In this document: one piece after another, positions 17,113-26,139 of the stretch
Position numbering within the stretch: the stretch's first letter is position 1
How the letters are laid out: each line of letters starts with the position of its first letter
Assembly (NCBI GenBank): GCA_028045305.1
Contig: JAOFTV010000002.1
Location: 62,001 to 126,000 of the forward strand
DNA from: Opitutales bacterium
GTDB taxonomy: Bacteria; Verrucomicrobiota; Verrucomicrobiia; Opitutales; Seribacteraceae
Direction of reading: 5' to 3'
DNA length: 64,000 nt
Program-made: the position numbers and the translations under genes
The notes under the pieces: model-generated
What the model saw: only the letters and a program-made list of their open reading frames with translations
Database searches by the model: none
What the model was told of the DNA's origin: nothing

Positions 17113-19143
17113 ATGGGTTCGGTTTCTCCCTATTGCGTATCAAGGTTTCATTCCACCCGGCGTACAACCAGGGAGGTAAAAATAGGCGAATTAACCCTCG
17201 GAGGGAAACAACCCGTCCGTGTACAATCGATGACCACCACGGACACCATGGATACCCGAGCTACCGCTCGACAATCCATCGAACTGGCTGAAGCTGGCTG
17301 TGAGATCGTACGCATAACCGCTCCTAATTTAAGGGCAGCCGAAGCACTAAAGGATATATCAAGGGAAGTAAGGGCAGCAAAAATTGAGGTTCCTCTGGTC
17401 GCGGATATTCATTTTATGCCTCAAGCGGCGATGGAGGCGGCAAAATATGTGGAAAAGGTTCGGATAAATCCAGGCAACTATGCAGACCGAAAAAAATTCC
17501 AAATTCGAGAATATTCCGAATCACAATACGAGGAAGAACTGGAACGCCTGCACGAAACCTTTACCCCCTTGGTGCTAAGATGCAAAGAACTTGGACGAGC
17601 CATGCGCATTGGGACAAATCATGGATCCCTATCCGACCGCATTATGAATCGGTTCGGAGATTCGCCAAGGGGCATGGCCGAATCTGCCCTGGAATTTTTA
17701 CGTATCGCCCGCTCCCATCAATACCACGACATGGTATTATCTATGAAATCAAGTAATCCAAAAGTAATGATTGAGGCTTACCGTTTGGTGGTATCCTTAA
17801 TGAATGCAGAAGACATGGATTACCCCCTTCACCTCGGGGTAACCGAAGCGGGTGACGGGGAGGATGCCCGTATCAAAAGTGCCATTGGTATAGGTTCTTT
17901 ACTATTGGATGGATTGGGAGATACTCTGAGAGTTTCTTTGACGGAAGATCCAGTTGCGGAAATCCCAGTAGCTCGAGACCTGGCCCGACGGGCACATATT
18001 TGCTGGGAAACGAAAGACCGGAAATTGGAAGATCCGCGTGAATTCATCGATCCCTATCTTTACGAGCGTCGTGCATGCCCCTCAATATCCCTTAACTCAA
18101 GAACCTTGGATGTGGGAGAAAAACTTCCACCTGCTGTTCTAGCCTCCACCACTCATCCATTGGATAGGGTGGAGGAAATCATTGGGGAAACTGCACATTC
18201 TCAATCCGCGGCCAAGGATGCCCCGGTCGAAGGGTTGATCATTTCCCTAGAAGATTCATCCGTACTTCCTAAATTAGAAATTTTGCGCGAATCTCTATTA
18301 GGGGCAGTTCCCTTGATAGTTGTAGATGACTTGCGAGAAGATCCCTCCGCCGAACTCCCTCCAGCTAAGCATTCCTCCCCCCCTCTGCTTTGGCATGCCG
18401 CACGCATTGGAACCGACGAGTCCGGGGTTGCCAGGTTTCTCGCTCATTGCGAATCTGCGGGTCATCACCCATGTATCTCCCTTCCAGGAACTACTCTTTC
18501 CACAGGAATTGAACTTCTTTTAAGCGGTGCATCCAATCCCCCAGTCATCACCCTGCAAACGACTTCACCATGGAATAACCCGGTGGCAGCATATCGTGCA
18601 TTGGTTTGTGCCTTGGAAGCATCCAGCCTGTTTCTTCCCCTATGGATACGTAATTCCGACCCTTTCAGGTTACTAGCGGGTGACGATTTCTTTTCTTCAA
18701 GACTGCTGGATTCTTCCATTTTTTCGGGTGCTCTGCTCTGTGATGGAATTGGGGATCTTCTATCCGTTGAAAACATGGGAGATCTGGATCGTAACCGTGC
18801 ACTTGCCTACAACCTACTTCAGGGAGCCAGAGCCCGCATTTCCAAAACCGAATTTATTGCTTGTCCGAGTTGTGGACGAACTTTGTTTGACTTGCAAAGT
18901 ACCACCCAACTAGTCAAGCAAGCAACCAGCCATCTTAAAGGTGTGACTATTGCGGTGATGGGCTGTATCGTGAATGGACCGGGTGAAATGGCGGATGCTG
19001 ACTTTGGTTATGTTGGATCAGGACCGGGTAAAATTGATTTATATGTGGGTAAAAAAAGGGTAAAGTCCGCAATCCCACAAAAGGAGGCGGTTGACCGATT
19101 GGTCGATCTCATACAAGAAGAAGGAAAATGGATCGATCCCTAA
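17113..19143 (+). CDS. ispG: 4-hydroxy-3-methylbut-2-enyl diphosphate synthase, long form
   Basis: IspG is the iron-sulfur enzyme that makes HMBPP in the MEP pathway. At 676 residues it belongs to the long form with a central inserted domain, known from plants, Chlamydiae and related phyla; E. coli IspG has 372. The TIM-barrel part opens with VRVQSMTTTDTMDT. The 4Fe-4S ligands are Cys584 and Cys587 (ACPSCGR) and Cys618 (GCIVNGPGE), with Glu625 as the likely fourth ligand; the spacing matches E. coli. Residues about 310-570 are the insertion. The start is 24 bases after rseP. Confidence 0.96.
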   Translation: MGSVSPYCVSRFHSTRRTTREVKIGELTLGGKQPVRVQSMTTTDTMDTRATARQSIELAEAGCEIVRITAPNLRAAEALKDISREVRAAKIEVPLVADIHFMPQAAMEAAKYVEKVRINPGNYADRKKFQIREYSESQYEEELERLHETFTPLVLRCKELGRAMRIGTNHGSLSDRIMNRFGDSPRGMAESALEFLRIARSHQYHDMVLSMKSSNPKVMIEAYRLVVSLMNAEDMDYPLHLGVTEAGDGEDARIKSAIGIGSLLLDGLGDTLRVSLTEDPVAEIPVARDLARRAHICWETKDRKLEDPREFIDPYLYERRACPSISLNSRTLDVGEKLPPAVLASTTHPLDRVEEIIGETAHSQSAAKDAPVEGLIISLEDSSVLPKLEILRESLLGAVPLIVVDDLREDPSAELPPAKHSSPPLLWHAARIGTDESGVARFLAHCESAGHHPCISLPGTTLSTGIELLLSGASNPPVITLQTTSPWNNPVAAYRALVCALEASSLFLPLWIRNSDPFRLLAGDDFFSSRLLDSSIFSGALLCDGIGDLLSVENMGDLDRNRALAYNLLQGARARISKTEFIACPSCGRTLFDLQSTTQLVKQATSHLKGVTIAVMGCIVNGPGEMADADFGYVGSGPGKIDLYVGKKRVKSAIPQKEAVDRLVDLIQEEGKWIDP

Positions 19144-19979
19144 CCAACCAAACACCTGACCTTTCCTCTGCAGATTCTGAACTGCACTTACGGATTCTCG
19201 CAGGACACCAAGCCGTTCTTGAACAAGTGGACTACTTCCGGGCAAACTTTGGGCTTACCCAAAGCCGGTGGAAAGGAGATGGCACCCGAGTGACTGAGGT
19301 GGACGAAACCATATCACTTAAGTTATTCGCTGCTCTAGAAAAAAAATTTCCATTAGATGATTATTGTTCCGAGGAATCAGTGGAAACCCCGGAACCAATA
19401 CCCCTAAAAGGAGAATTTGCTTGGATACTTGATCCTGTTGACGGCACAAATAACTATGCGGTGGGAGTACCTGAATGTGGGATATCTCTAGGCTTACTCC
19501 GAGACGGGTTACCCGTTTATGGATTCATATACGATTATGGACGGGACAACCTTTTGCAGGGTGGTCCTAAGTTTGGAGCTATTGAGGGAGTTTGTTCCGT
19601 GCGTGCCAGTCAATCCCTGGTTAATGAAAAGCTTACCTTTTGCATGCACTTCCCAATACCCGTCAAAGAATTAAACTCCCTTAGCGAAGCTTTACAGATA
19701 TGGCGGATTCGCTGCCCGGGATCTGCAGCCGTCGGCTTGGCTAATGTGGCAACTGGTCGGCTAGACGGTTGCTTAGAATTTCGGGCCAAGCCATGGGACT
19801 GTGCCGCTGGTTATGCGATCTGTGAAGGAGCCGGTGCCCGTTTCCGTTTTATTCGAGATCCTGCCTTTCCCATGCAAAGTTTTAGTCCGGCAATGGGACC
19901 GTGCCCTTTTCGTGTTGGTTCGGAAATTTTTCATCAAGAGGTTTGCCAGGCACTTAGATTAGCTGACAACCAAGCTTGA
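19128..19979 (+). CDS. Inositol monophosphatase-family phosphatase
   Basis: A Mg-dependent sugar or inositol phosphatase of 283 residues. Metal-binding motifs are present in order: EES (acidic pair before the core), WILDPVDGTNNYAVG near residue 103, and the C-terminal KPWDCAAGYAI. The ATG overlaps the ispG stop by 16 bases, so it is probably co-transcribed with the isoprenoid operon. Possible activities include inositol-1-phosphatase, histidinol-phosphatase and 3'-phosphoadenosine phosphatase; sequence alone does not decide. Confidence 0.88.
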   Translation: MDRSLTNQTPDLSSADSELHLRILAGHQAVLEQVDYFRANFGLTQSRWKGDGTRVTEVDETISLKLFAALEKKFPLDDYCSEESVETPEPIPLKGEFAWILDPVDGTNNYAVGVPECGISLGLLRDGLPVYGFIYDYGRDNLLQGGPKFGAIEGVCSVRASQSLVNEKLTFCMHFPIPVKELNSLSEALQIWRIRCPGSAAVGLANVATGRLDGCLEFRAKPWDCAAGYAICEGAGARFRFIRDPAFPMQSFSPAMGPCPFRVGSEIFHQEVCQALRLADNQA

Positions 19980-19988
19980 TTCCCCTTG

Positions 19989-20014
19989 ACCGAGAGCCCC
20001 ACCTTCGGTTTTAT
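19989..20014 (+). terminator. Weak candidate terminator after the isoprenoid operon
   Basis: A five-base-pair stem (ACCGA at 19989 with TCGGT at 20005), extendable by wobble pairs, is followed by a short T-rich run. It lies between the phosphatase stop and tRNA-Gly. The stem is short and the T tract imperfect, so this is only a candidate. Confidence 0.3.
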
Positions 20015-20030
20015 TTCAACCTTTCCTTAA

Positions 20031-20104
20031 GCGGGCATAGTTTAGGGGTAAAACCCCAGCCTTCCAAGCTGGTGTCGAGGGTTCGATTCCCTCTGCCCGC
20101 ACCA
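20031..20104 (+). tRNA. tRNA-Gly(UCC)
   Basis: A complete cloverleaf of 74 bases with encoded CCA. The acceptor stem GCGGGCA pairs with TGCCCGC at 20094-20100, followed by discriminator A and CCA. The anticodon stem CCAGC/GCTGG encloses loop CTTCCAA, giving anticodon TCC. The T-arm GAGGGTTCGATTCCCTC is perfect. It lies between the isoprenoid operon and surface module A. Confidence 0.97.
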
Positions 20105-20251
20105 TTTTCATTGTAAGATCTTTTGAGTCAGAGCAATGGAAAGAGAAAGTTCAAGATTAAGTTTTTGTATTTTGAATTTTCAAAACTGAATAGACAATTC
20201 CCATTGACGAAGAATTCGTTGAATTCAACAATAAGGTATATCTGTTTTGTT

Positions 20252-21979
20252 ATGAAAATATACTTTTCTTCCACCTTACTTGTTTTTTCTACATTCTTAT
20301 TTTTTCTTACCACCTTTGGCGCCACTCTTCCCCACCAAGGTAGAGTATCCGTTAATGGCACGGCCTTTGATGGAAATGCTTCTTTCCGTTTTGCCCTAGT
20401 CGATTCAGTTGGGAATATTGTATGGAACCACGAGGGCTTAACTGGTGACCCATCGTCAGACATAACCTTAGAAGTAATAGATGGTTTCTACCGGTGTTCC
20501 CTGGGAGATACCTCTGTAATCGGAATGGGTGCCCTTTCCTCGACTTTATTTGATCCGGCAAACCCCTTTTCTCTCCGCATCTGGTTCAATGACGGAGTCA
20601 ACGGTTTGCAGCAACTCGGAGTCGACCAACCGCTTCATATTGCCCCCTATGCTCTTAGTTATGCTCGAACTCTAGCAGAACAAGTTTCCAGTCAGTTTGG
20701 AGAAAGTATTAGATCCCAAGCAATCAGCTCAAGCACAACAGAAACAGAACTAATCAACCGGTTATCCTTACTCGCTGACAAGGCAAACTCCAATGGACAA
20801 ATAAGCTCAGAAACCATGGACTCCACCTTGCTTGCTGACTTGAACAGAACTAGGGTAACTACTGACATTGCAGACGGCAACATTACCAAAGAAAAGCTAA
20901 GTTCCGCCCTGCTCGATTATTTAAAACCAAATCTCCTTTCCTCCCCAAGCCTACCTTCCGAATACGGGGGCGTTCTTTACTCCGGACAATCCGTTAATTT
21001 GTCTGTTGGAGTGGATGGGCGGTTCCTTTCTTACCAGTGGCAAAAAAATGGTAATGATTTACCCGGTGAAACCAACGCAACTCTTTCCATTAATGAAGCA
21101 AATGCCACCTTACATGATGGAAATTATACTGTCACAGCATCCAATGATTTTGGAAGCGTCACGAGTAATATTTTGAATCTCGATATCAATACTTCCAAGG
21201 TCGGCTCTCCATTTGGTGATACATTCTATGTTAAATCAGCAGACGACATGGAACTCCTGTGGGTTCAACCTGGTACATTTGAAATGGGGAGTCCACTTAC
21301 CGAAGACAATCGATCCAATGATGAGACTCAACGGAATGTAACGATATCTAATGGTTTCTATTTGGGTAGATTTGAAGTGTCTCAGCACGAGTATTTTAAA
21401 ATAATGAGGAAAAACACAGACAATTTATCAGCACGTCCTAGTGATAACATAGACGACACTAAACCAGTCGAAAATGTAAGTTGGAATGATATTAATTCAA
21501 CCTTTCTGCCTCTTCTTAATAAATTAGAAAGTGACAACGGCAATTTGCCAAATGGTTGGACTTACGCCCTTCCCACAGAGGCTGAATGGGAATTTAGTTG
21601 TAGGGCCGGAACATCAACAGGCTTTCACTTTGGCGATTTTTCTTTTTTTGATCTTAGTAATGTATCTAATATTTTAGATCAATTTGCTCGCGTGTACGCA
21701 AACTCATCAAAAATAAGTGGTAGTTATGATTCTAATGCATGGGGTTTTTATGACATGCATGGAAATATTGAGGAGTGGGTTTCAGATTGGTATGCTGATT
21801 ACAACACTTCTAATTTAATTGATCCGACTGGACCTCCAGCAGGTGACAAAAAAGCTACTAGAGGAGGAAATTATTATGAACATCCTAAATATGCTCGATC
21901 AGCTGCAAGATATAAATTAGGAATCGATGAAAAAGGGGAGAAACTTGGTTTCAGGCTTGCCTTAAAAAAAGCAGAGTAA
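20252..21979 (+). CDS. Secreted Ig-like / FGE-fold surface protein
   Basis: The chosen start at 20252 begins with a clear signal peptide (MKIYFSSTLLVFSTFLFF); an upstream ATG at 20123 would bury it. After cleavage the N-terminal domain starts LPHQGRV and carries DGNASFRFALV, a module I associate with secreted proteins of this phylum. A helical middle follows, then an Ig-like domain (YQWQKNGNDLPGETNATL, about 265-320), and a C-terminal formylglycine-generating-enzyme-like domain (LPTEAEWEFSCRAGT, GNIEEWVSDW, RGGNYYEHP, LGFRLAL). The paired active-site cysteines of true FGE near the C-terminus are absent, so it is likely a binding or structural fold. First gene of module A. Confidence 0.85.
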   Translation: MKIYFSSTLLVFSTFLFFLTTFGATLPHQGRVSVNGTAFDGNASFRFALVDSVGNIVWNHEGLTGDPSSDITLEVIDGFYRCSLGDTSVIGMGALSSTLFDPANPFSLRIWFNDGVNGLQQLGVDQPLHIAPYALSYARTLAEQVSSQFGESIRSQAISSSTTETELINRLSLLADKANSNGQISSETMDSTLLADLNRTRVTTDIADGNITKEKLSSALLDYLKPNLLSSPSLPSEYGGVLYSGQSVNLSVGVDGRFLSYQWQKNGNDLPGETNATLSINEANATLHDGNYTVTASNDFGSVTSNILNLDINTSKVGSPFGDTFYVKSADDMELLWVQPGTFEMGSPLTEDNRSNDETQRNVTISNGFYLGRFEVSQHEYFKIMRKNTDNLSARPSDNIDDTKPVENVSWNDINSTFLPLLNKLESDNGNLPNGWTYALPTEAEWEFSCRAGTSTGFHFGDFSFFDLSNVSNILDQFARVYANSSKISGSYDSNAWGFYDMHGNIEEWVSDWYADYNTSNLIDPTGPPAGDKKATRGGNYYEHPKYARSAARYKLGIDEKGEKLGFRLALKKAE

Positions 21980-22031
21980 TTCTCGGATTTAGAATCCTTC
22001 ATACTAGTTTCAGGCACTCAAACTCATACAG

Positions 22032-23123
22032 TTGAAAACAGTTTTTAAAATTTTCTTTTTTCTAGCATTGCTCTGCAATACAGCATGGGCAAATTACTCC
22101 CTCGATTATGCATTATCTGGAATTGAGACGACTTCAACGGTAAGTCAATCCTACGAGATCGAAAGTGGATGGGGATACCGCACCTTATCAAATCAAACTG
22201 CTAACTCCTATTATATCTCAGGAGAAATCGAAGCATTCCTCGACCTTTTCTTTGATTCAGTAAAACCGAAAACATTACTTTCAAATGGTGTCAGTCTCGG
22301 AAATGGATGGATGCAGCGGGACTGGTTTGGCGTCTATTATGCGACCTCCTACCCTTGGGTATATCACGAAAACCTTGGATGGTCCTTCATTAAAGAACAG
22401 GAAAGCGATCAAGCATGGGTGTATCGCGAATTGCTCGGTTGGCTATGGGCGGAGCGAAATTCCTTTCCCCATCTTTACATGGACGAACGAGCGGAATGGA
22501 CTTACCTTGATTTAAAGCAGCCACGAACCACTTTATATGATTACAGGTACGGGGAATGGTTTGACCCCGAAAAAACCTACTCCATAGAAGCGGAAGCATT
22601 CCCCATCAATGGAGGAACTATCAAGGGAACTAGAATTTATCACCGGTGGGAAAAGGTCATCCTTCAGGCATTACCTGCGGATAATTATACTTTTGCCGGT
22701 TGGTTACTGGACAGCTCAGGAACGGGTGCAAATTTTGAATTTGAAGCAACACAGGATGTGTTACTCGCTTCCAAATTTGCACCCAAACTTAATACCGGAG
22801 CATCCGCAGCTGAATTAACCCAATCCATAAAGAATTTCCTTGATGACCGGGCAGACCTTTCTGAGAAAGATAAGAGCATCGCTTTGGCAGAACTACTCAT
22901 TACCGGGATTTCCGAAACCGCAGGAATCAGTTTTGCTGAAGGCGGAACCTTCACCCTACCTATCGAAGTATCCGCAAATGCATCTCCCCAGCAGCAGATA
23001 GCTGAGATCAAGGAACAGCTTGATCTACTCACGGATATTTCTGAAGATCAAAAAAATAAGGCCTTGGCAGAGATTTTAATCTATGGAAATTCTCCCAGCC
23101 TAGGTCTAACCTTATCTAAATGA
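22032..23123 (+). CDS. Secreted tryptophan-domain / InlB-repeat protein (module A)
   Basis: I know no named function. Translation from TTG 22032 gives a good signal peptide (residues 1-20). Residues 88-176 form a tryptophan- and aromatic-rich domain with LGNGW, DWFGVYY, YHENLGW and LGWLW; the same pattern recurs in the protein at 61209. Residues 184-250 resemble a divergent InlB B-repeat ending in the YTFAGW segment. Residues 256-363 contain two tandem helical repeats of about 45 residues, each with an E/DK-rich helix and an ALAEILI or ALAELLI core. The gene follows the FGE-fold gene by 52 bases and precedes the barrel gene by four. It is probably a cell-surface adaptor; this is inference. 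Confidence 0.8.
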   Translation: MKTVFKIFFFLALLCNTAWANYSLDYALSGIETTSTVSQSYEIESGWGYRTLSNQTANSYYISGEIEAFLDLFFDSVKPKTLLSNGVSLGNGWMQRDWFGVYYATSYPWVYHENLGWSFIKEQESDQAWVYRELLGWLWAERNSFPHLYMDERAEWTYLDLKQPRTTLYDYRYGEWFDPEKTYSIEAEAFPINGGTIKGTRIYHRWEKVILQALPADNYTFAGWLLDSSGTGANFEFEATQDVLLASKFAPKLNTGASAAELTQSIKNFLDDRADLSEKDKSIALAELLITGISETAGISFAEGGTFTLPIEVSANASPQQQIAEIKEQLDLLTDISEDQKNKALAEILIYGNSPSLGLTLSK

Positions 23124-23127
23124 GCAA

Positions 23128-24003
23128 ATGAAAAAATTTAGGTTTTCATTTTTCATTCCCCTTCTTTTGGCTAGCTTTTGCCATTCCATTGGCTTGGCAG
23201 AATTTGGAAATAATAATTTGGTAAATGAACCTGAAGCCAACTCCCAAAAAACGAGAGAAGAATTAATCGAAGGAATTCGAAAAAGGTTTCAATCAGTCCA
23301 GGGAAAGATGAAGCGCTTTGAAAAAAAAGATCCGGCAATCACTAAAAATATACTCCCCGAAAAAACCCTCGCCAGCTCTAATTTCACTTACGACGATTCA
23401 GAACCAAAAAGTAGTTCAGATCTTTCTGATGCTGATGAAAGCAATGCTGAAAGCAGCAATGCTCCCTACTGGAGTGAAAATTCCACTGGCATGTATTTCC
23501 TTCCATTCTTTGGGCTGAGTTTCTCTTCTGACTTGGAATGGACTCCCAAAAGCATCCCGATAACGATTGAACAGAAAAATGGATTTAATGGTGGGTTTCG
23601 GCTCGGGTATAGTTGGGAAAGTTTGTACCTCGAGCACAAAACATTCTACTTTACCAATACTCTTGAAGATACTTCTACCTCTTTACCTGCAGATGGTCAC
23701 TTTTCTGGCTTTTCCACCCTCGTTTCTGCCGGTTTAAATTTTTCCTTTTCGGATTATGTAAAATGGATAGTGGGCGGAGGAGTAGGTGCCACTAATCAGG
23801 AACTCGATGTTGACCTTGATGGCGTAAAAAAATCCGAGAGTGCTTTGGGGCTGACCTATCAATTTTCAACAGGCGTAGAACTTAGACCTTTCGAGCATTT
23901 CCTGCTTGGTTTGCATTACAACTGGTATTTCACTCCCGAATTCTCAACCTTTTCGGACAGGCACTTAAATTCGCTTGAATTATCCTTGGGTTATTTTCAT
24001 TGA
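23128..24003 (+). CDS. Predicted outer-membrane beta-barrel protein with helical N-terminus (module A)
   Basis: The protein has a signal peptide (about residues 1-24), then a charged helical segment (EELIEGIRKRFQSVQGKMKR), a Ser/Asp-rich linker, and from about residue 120 a succession of alternating-polarity strands ending in an aromatic residue (LGYFH), as in small outer-membrane barrels. GGFRLGYSWESLYLEHK and IVGGGVGATNQ resemble OmpA-type or porin-like barrel strands. It starts four bases after the preceding stop. The layout matches the partial gene at 63172. Function is unknown; a membrane anchor for the module is inferred. Confidence 0.75.
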   Translation: MKKFRFSFFIPLLLASFCHSIGLAEFGNNNLVNEPEANSQKTREELIEGIRKRFQSVQGKMKRFEKKDPAITKNILPEKTLASSNFTYDDSEPKSSSDLSDADESNAESSNAPYWSENSTGMYFLPFFGLSFSSDLEWTPKSIPITIEQKNGFNGGFRLGYSWESLYLEHKTFYFTNTLEDTSTSLPADGHFSGFSTLVSAGLNFSFSDYVKWIVGGGVGATNQELDVDLDGVKKSESALGLTYQFSTGVELRPFEHFLLGLHYNWYFTPEFSTFSDRHLNSLELSLGYFH

Positions 24004-24029
24004 TACGGAGGAGACTTCTCTGTCTTTGT

Positions 24030-24785
24030 TTAATAACCGGAAGCATTAACCGCACACTCAATCATTAATTTGTGTGCACTTCGCCGGTCATGAAAGGCAA
24101 ATTCAGATGGAGTCTCCAGAGTAAAGTTTCGTCCTCCTTTGTTCTCGTAGAGGTATACCGCCTCTGGTTTTCCTTCTTTTGGTAAATTCCTTAGGCGTGG
24201 GCGGATCATGCCATCCTTTACCTTGCGACCCTCGATTGTTTTTCTGCAGTCTCTTCTAATTATCGATTCCGCTGAACTGAGAATTTTTTCTGCAAGGGAA
24301 TCAGGTCTACCTCCCCTCCCTGGTTCGTATAAATAAATTCCCTGACCGTCATAGTCTTCATGCAAATTTAAGGACAAACATAGTTCAATAGATTGAAGTT
24401 TTTTACTTACCACTTGAACCAGAGGGTGATCTGCTTGTCCCCAGATCCGGTTTAAATCAACACCAGATTTATCCGTTCTTGAATTATTAAGAAAACCCCA
24501 AGGGTTTAAACATGGATAAATCAGTAGTGGTATGTTTGCCAAAACTGCTATTTTCCTGTTCGCCCAAGAAAATAGTCCAGCAACAGCGGCAGGCTCGTCT
24601 CCATGTATACCAGCAGAGATATATACCCCCTTCTTGGCTCCCAATGTAGGCGACCTTATTTCTAGAACTGGCATACCATCGATTTCCACCACCGAACGGA
24701 TAGATAAACCCGCTTGCTTGCATAAATTTCTCCACGACCGAATCGCTTGTTTAAAATTATGAAAGTTTATAATTTCTGGAGACAT
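24030..24785 (-). CDS. M14-family zinc carboxypeptidase-like protein
   Basis: A 251-residue metallocarboxypeptidase or amidohydrolase of the M14/AstE superfamily. Zinc ligands are visible as His61 and Glu64 (GIHGDE) and His142 (NLHED). The substrate-binding DLNR is at 110-113, and a candidate catalytic Glu224 lies in TLETPSEFAFHDR. No signal peptide is seen, so it is probably cytoplasmic and acts on a small peptide, acylated amino acid or wall-derived peptide. It converges on module A. Confidence 0.85.
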   Translation of the reverse strand: MSPEIINFHNFKQAIRSWRNLCKQAGLSIRSVVEIDGMPVLEIRSPTLGAKKGVYISAGIHGDEPAAVAGLFSWANRKIAVLANIPLLIYPCLNPWGFLNNSRTDKSGVDLNRIWGQADHPLVQVVSKKLQSIELCLSLNLHEDYDGQGIYLYEPGRGGRPDSLAEKILSSAESIIRRDCRKTIEGRKVKDGMIRPRLRNLPKEGKPEAVYLYENKGGRNFTLETPSEFAFHDRRSAHKLMIECAVNASGY

Positions 24786-24880
24786 AGAAAATAATTATCA
24801 ATAATAGGAAAAAGTGCCATCGCAATATTGGAAAAAGGGATCAGTTGACGATTATTGGAAATTGGCAATACATTACACTC

Positions 24881-25393
24881 ATGCCCCAACATTTTACTTT
24901 ATCGTTTATAATTTGTATCGTCCTCGCTGGCTGTGGAGGCAGCGGAGTAACTGTGAACAAAGGCACTACCCTGCCCTACTTGGCTGAAACATTTCAAAAG
25001 AGTAAAAATTGGTTTCGATCGACAGATGGTCAACCAACCAACCCCAATGGGCCGCCTCCTCCTACTCCCTTCCTTCCCACGTCTAACTCACAAAAAAATT
25101 CACCACCCGACAAAGAGGAAACCCAGAAAACTAGTAGAATGGGAAAGCAGGACTACTCTACCGCCATCAATCGCCTCCAAGAGTCTATTCCTGAACTGGA
25201 AAAAGAGTACGGGAAAGGCAGTATGGAAGTTGGTGAGACTTATTACACCATTGGAGCGATGCATGCTATGCAAAAGCAAAAACAGAGGGCTCGCATGCAT
25301 TTTGAAAAGGTAATACCTATTTTTTCTAAATGGTTAGGAAAAGAGCATCCAAGGGTGTGGGAGATTAATAGGCAATTGGAAAGATTGAAATAA
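24881..25393 (+). CDS. Small TPR-like lipoprotein
   Basis: Start at ATG 24881 gives a lipoprotein signal: a hydrophobic stretch ending in LAGC, with the Cys about 18 residues in. A TTG at 24845 would add 12 residues before it. A Pro/Ser/Asn-rich linker leads to a C-terminal pair of TPR-like helices (YYTIGAMHAMQKQKQRARMHF and a KEHPRVWEINRQLERL end). The protein is 170 residues, probably anchored in the outer membrane and facing the periplasm. No specific function is recognised. Confidence 0.75.
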   Translation: MPQHFTLSFIICIVLAGCGGSGVTVNKGTTLPYLAETFQKSKNWFRSTDGQPTNPNGPPPPTPFLPTSNSQKNSPPDKEETQKTSRMGKQDYSTAINRLQESIPELEKEYGKGSMEVGETYYTIGAMHAMQKQKQRARMHFEKVIPIFSKWLGKEHPRVWEINRQLERLK

Positions 25394-25427
25394 AAGGACC
25401 CCTGGTTTCAGTGCTCCATCTCAATGG

Positions 25428-26138
25428 TCAGAGAAGCAAGCTTTGTAACAAATCTAAATTTACGACTGGTGGACCGCTCCAATCAGGCACGGTTAAATCA
25501 GACTTCGAAAAATCGTGCCCCTTAGCAAATTCACTGGGACTGACCACGCAAACCATACCTGCATTTTTCGCTGCCTCCAAACCATGACCAGTATCCTCCA
25601 AGACGACACAGTGCTGAGGATTAACCGAGGCTTTTTCTGCCACCAATAAGTAAACATCAGGAGCTGGCTTTTGTCTTTCCACAGACTCTCCCCCACATAA
25701 GCAAGTAAGGGATTGTAAAAACTCTTTACCCAAAGCCGCCTCCACCACTTTTTCAGCCGCCCAACCAACACAGGCAGTTCCAATAGCAACCGGAAGCCCC
25801 AAGTTCCTTGCCTCATCAAACAAACGAACAATCCCTGAACGAAGTTCAAGATTTCCTGAACGCAAGTCTCGGGTGATCAACTCAACATAAAGCTCGGTTT
25901 TTCTAAGGTATAAATTTCTCTTTGTTTCCTTGAATTTTTCCTCAGGTAAATTAAGCCAAGAAAAAACTTCTCTAAATTTATTGCCTCCCATTGTTTGCAG
26001 ACGATCAACATAATCTTTTTTGCTCCATACTTGTTCCAGCCCGAGCTCCTTAAACAAGGCATTGTAAGCAAGCCTGTGGTAGTCTTCGGTCTCTAGAATG
26101 GTTCCATCCAAGTCCGAGATGAGTAACTTCATCGCCAT
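25428..26138 (-). CDS. HAD-superfamily phosphatase (beta-phosphoglucomutase-like)
   Basis: A HAD hydrolase with the nucleophile motif ISDLDGTILETED at the N-terminus, a helical cap, a Thr in GTAC, the Lys of RQKPAPDVY and the acidic VLEDTGHGLEAA motif. The start at 26138 is chosen because the kinase stop TAA lies one base before it; an ATG at 26150 would overlap. It probably acts on a sugar phosphate made by the neighbouring FGGY kinase, but substrate is not readable. Confidence 0.88.
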   Translation of the reverse strand: MAMKLLISDLDGTILETEDYHRLAYNALFKELGLEQVWSKKDYVDRLQTMGGNKFREVFSWLNLPEEKFKETKRNLYLRKTELYVELITRDLRSGNLELRSGIVRLFDEARNLGLPVAIGTACVGWAAEKVVEAALGKEFLQSLTCLCGGESVERQKPAPDVYLLVAEKASVNPQHCVVLEDTGHGLEAAKNAGMVCVVSPSEFAKGHDFSKSDLTVPDWSGPPVVNLDLLQSLLL

Positions 26139-26139
26139 A

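Noticed and set aside
20080-20104. tRNA-Gly 3' end as an integration site for module A
   Set aside because: I found no second copy of the tRNA 3' end downstream, and no integrase or transposase gene in the window.
20252-21979. FGE-like gene as the maturase for the sulfatase at 10934
   Set aside because: The active-site cysteine pair is missing and the genes are about 8 kb apart in different units.
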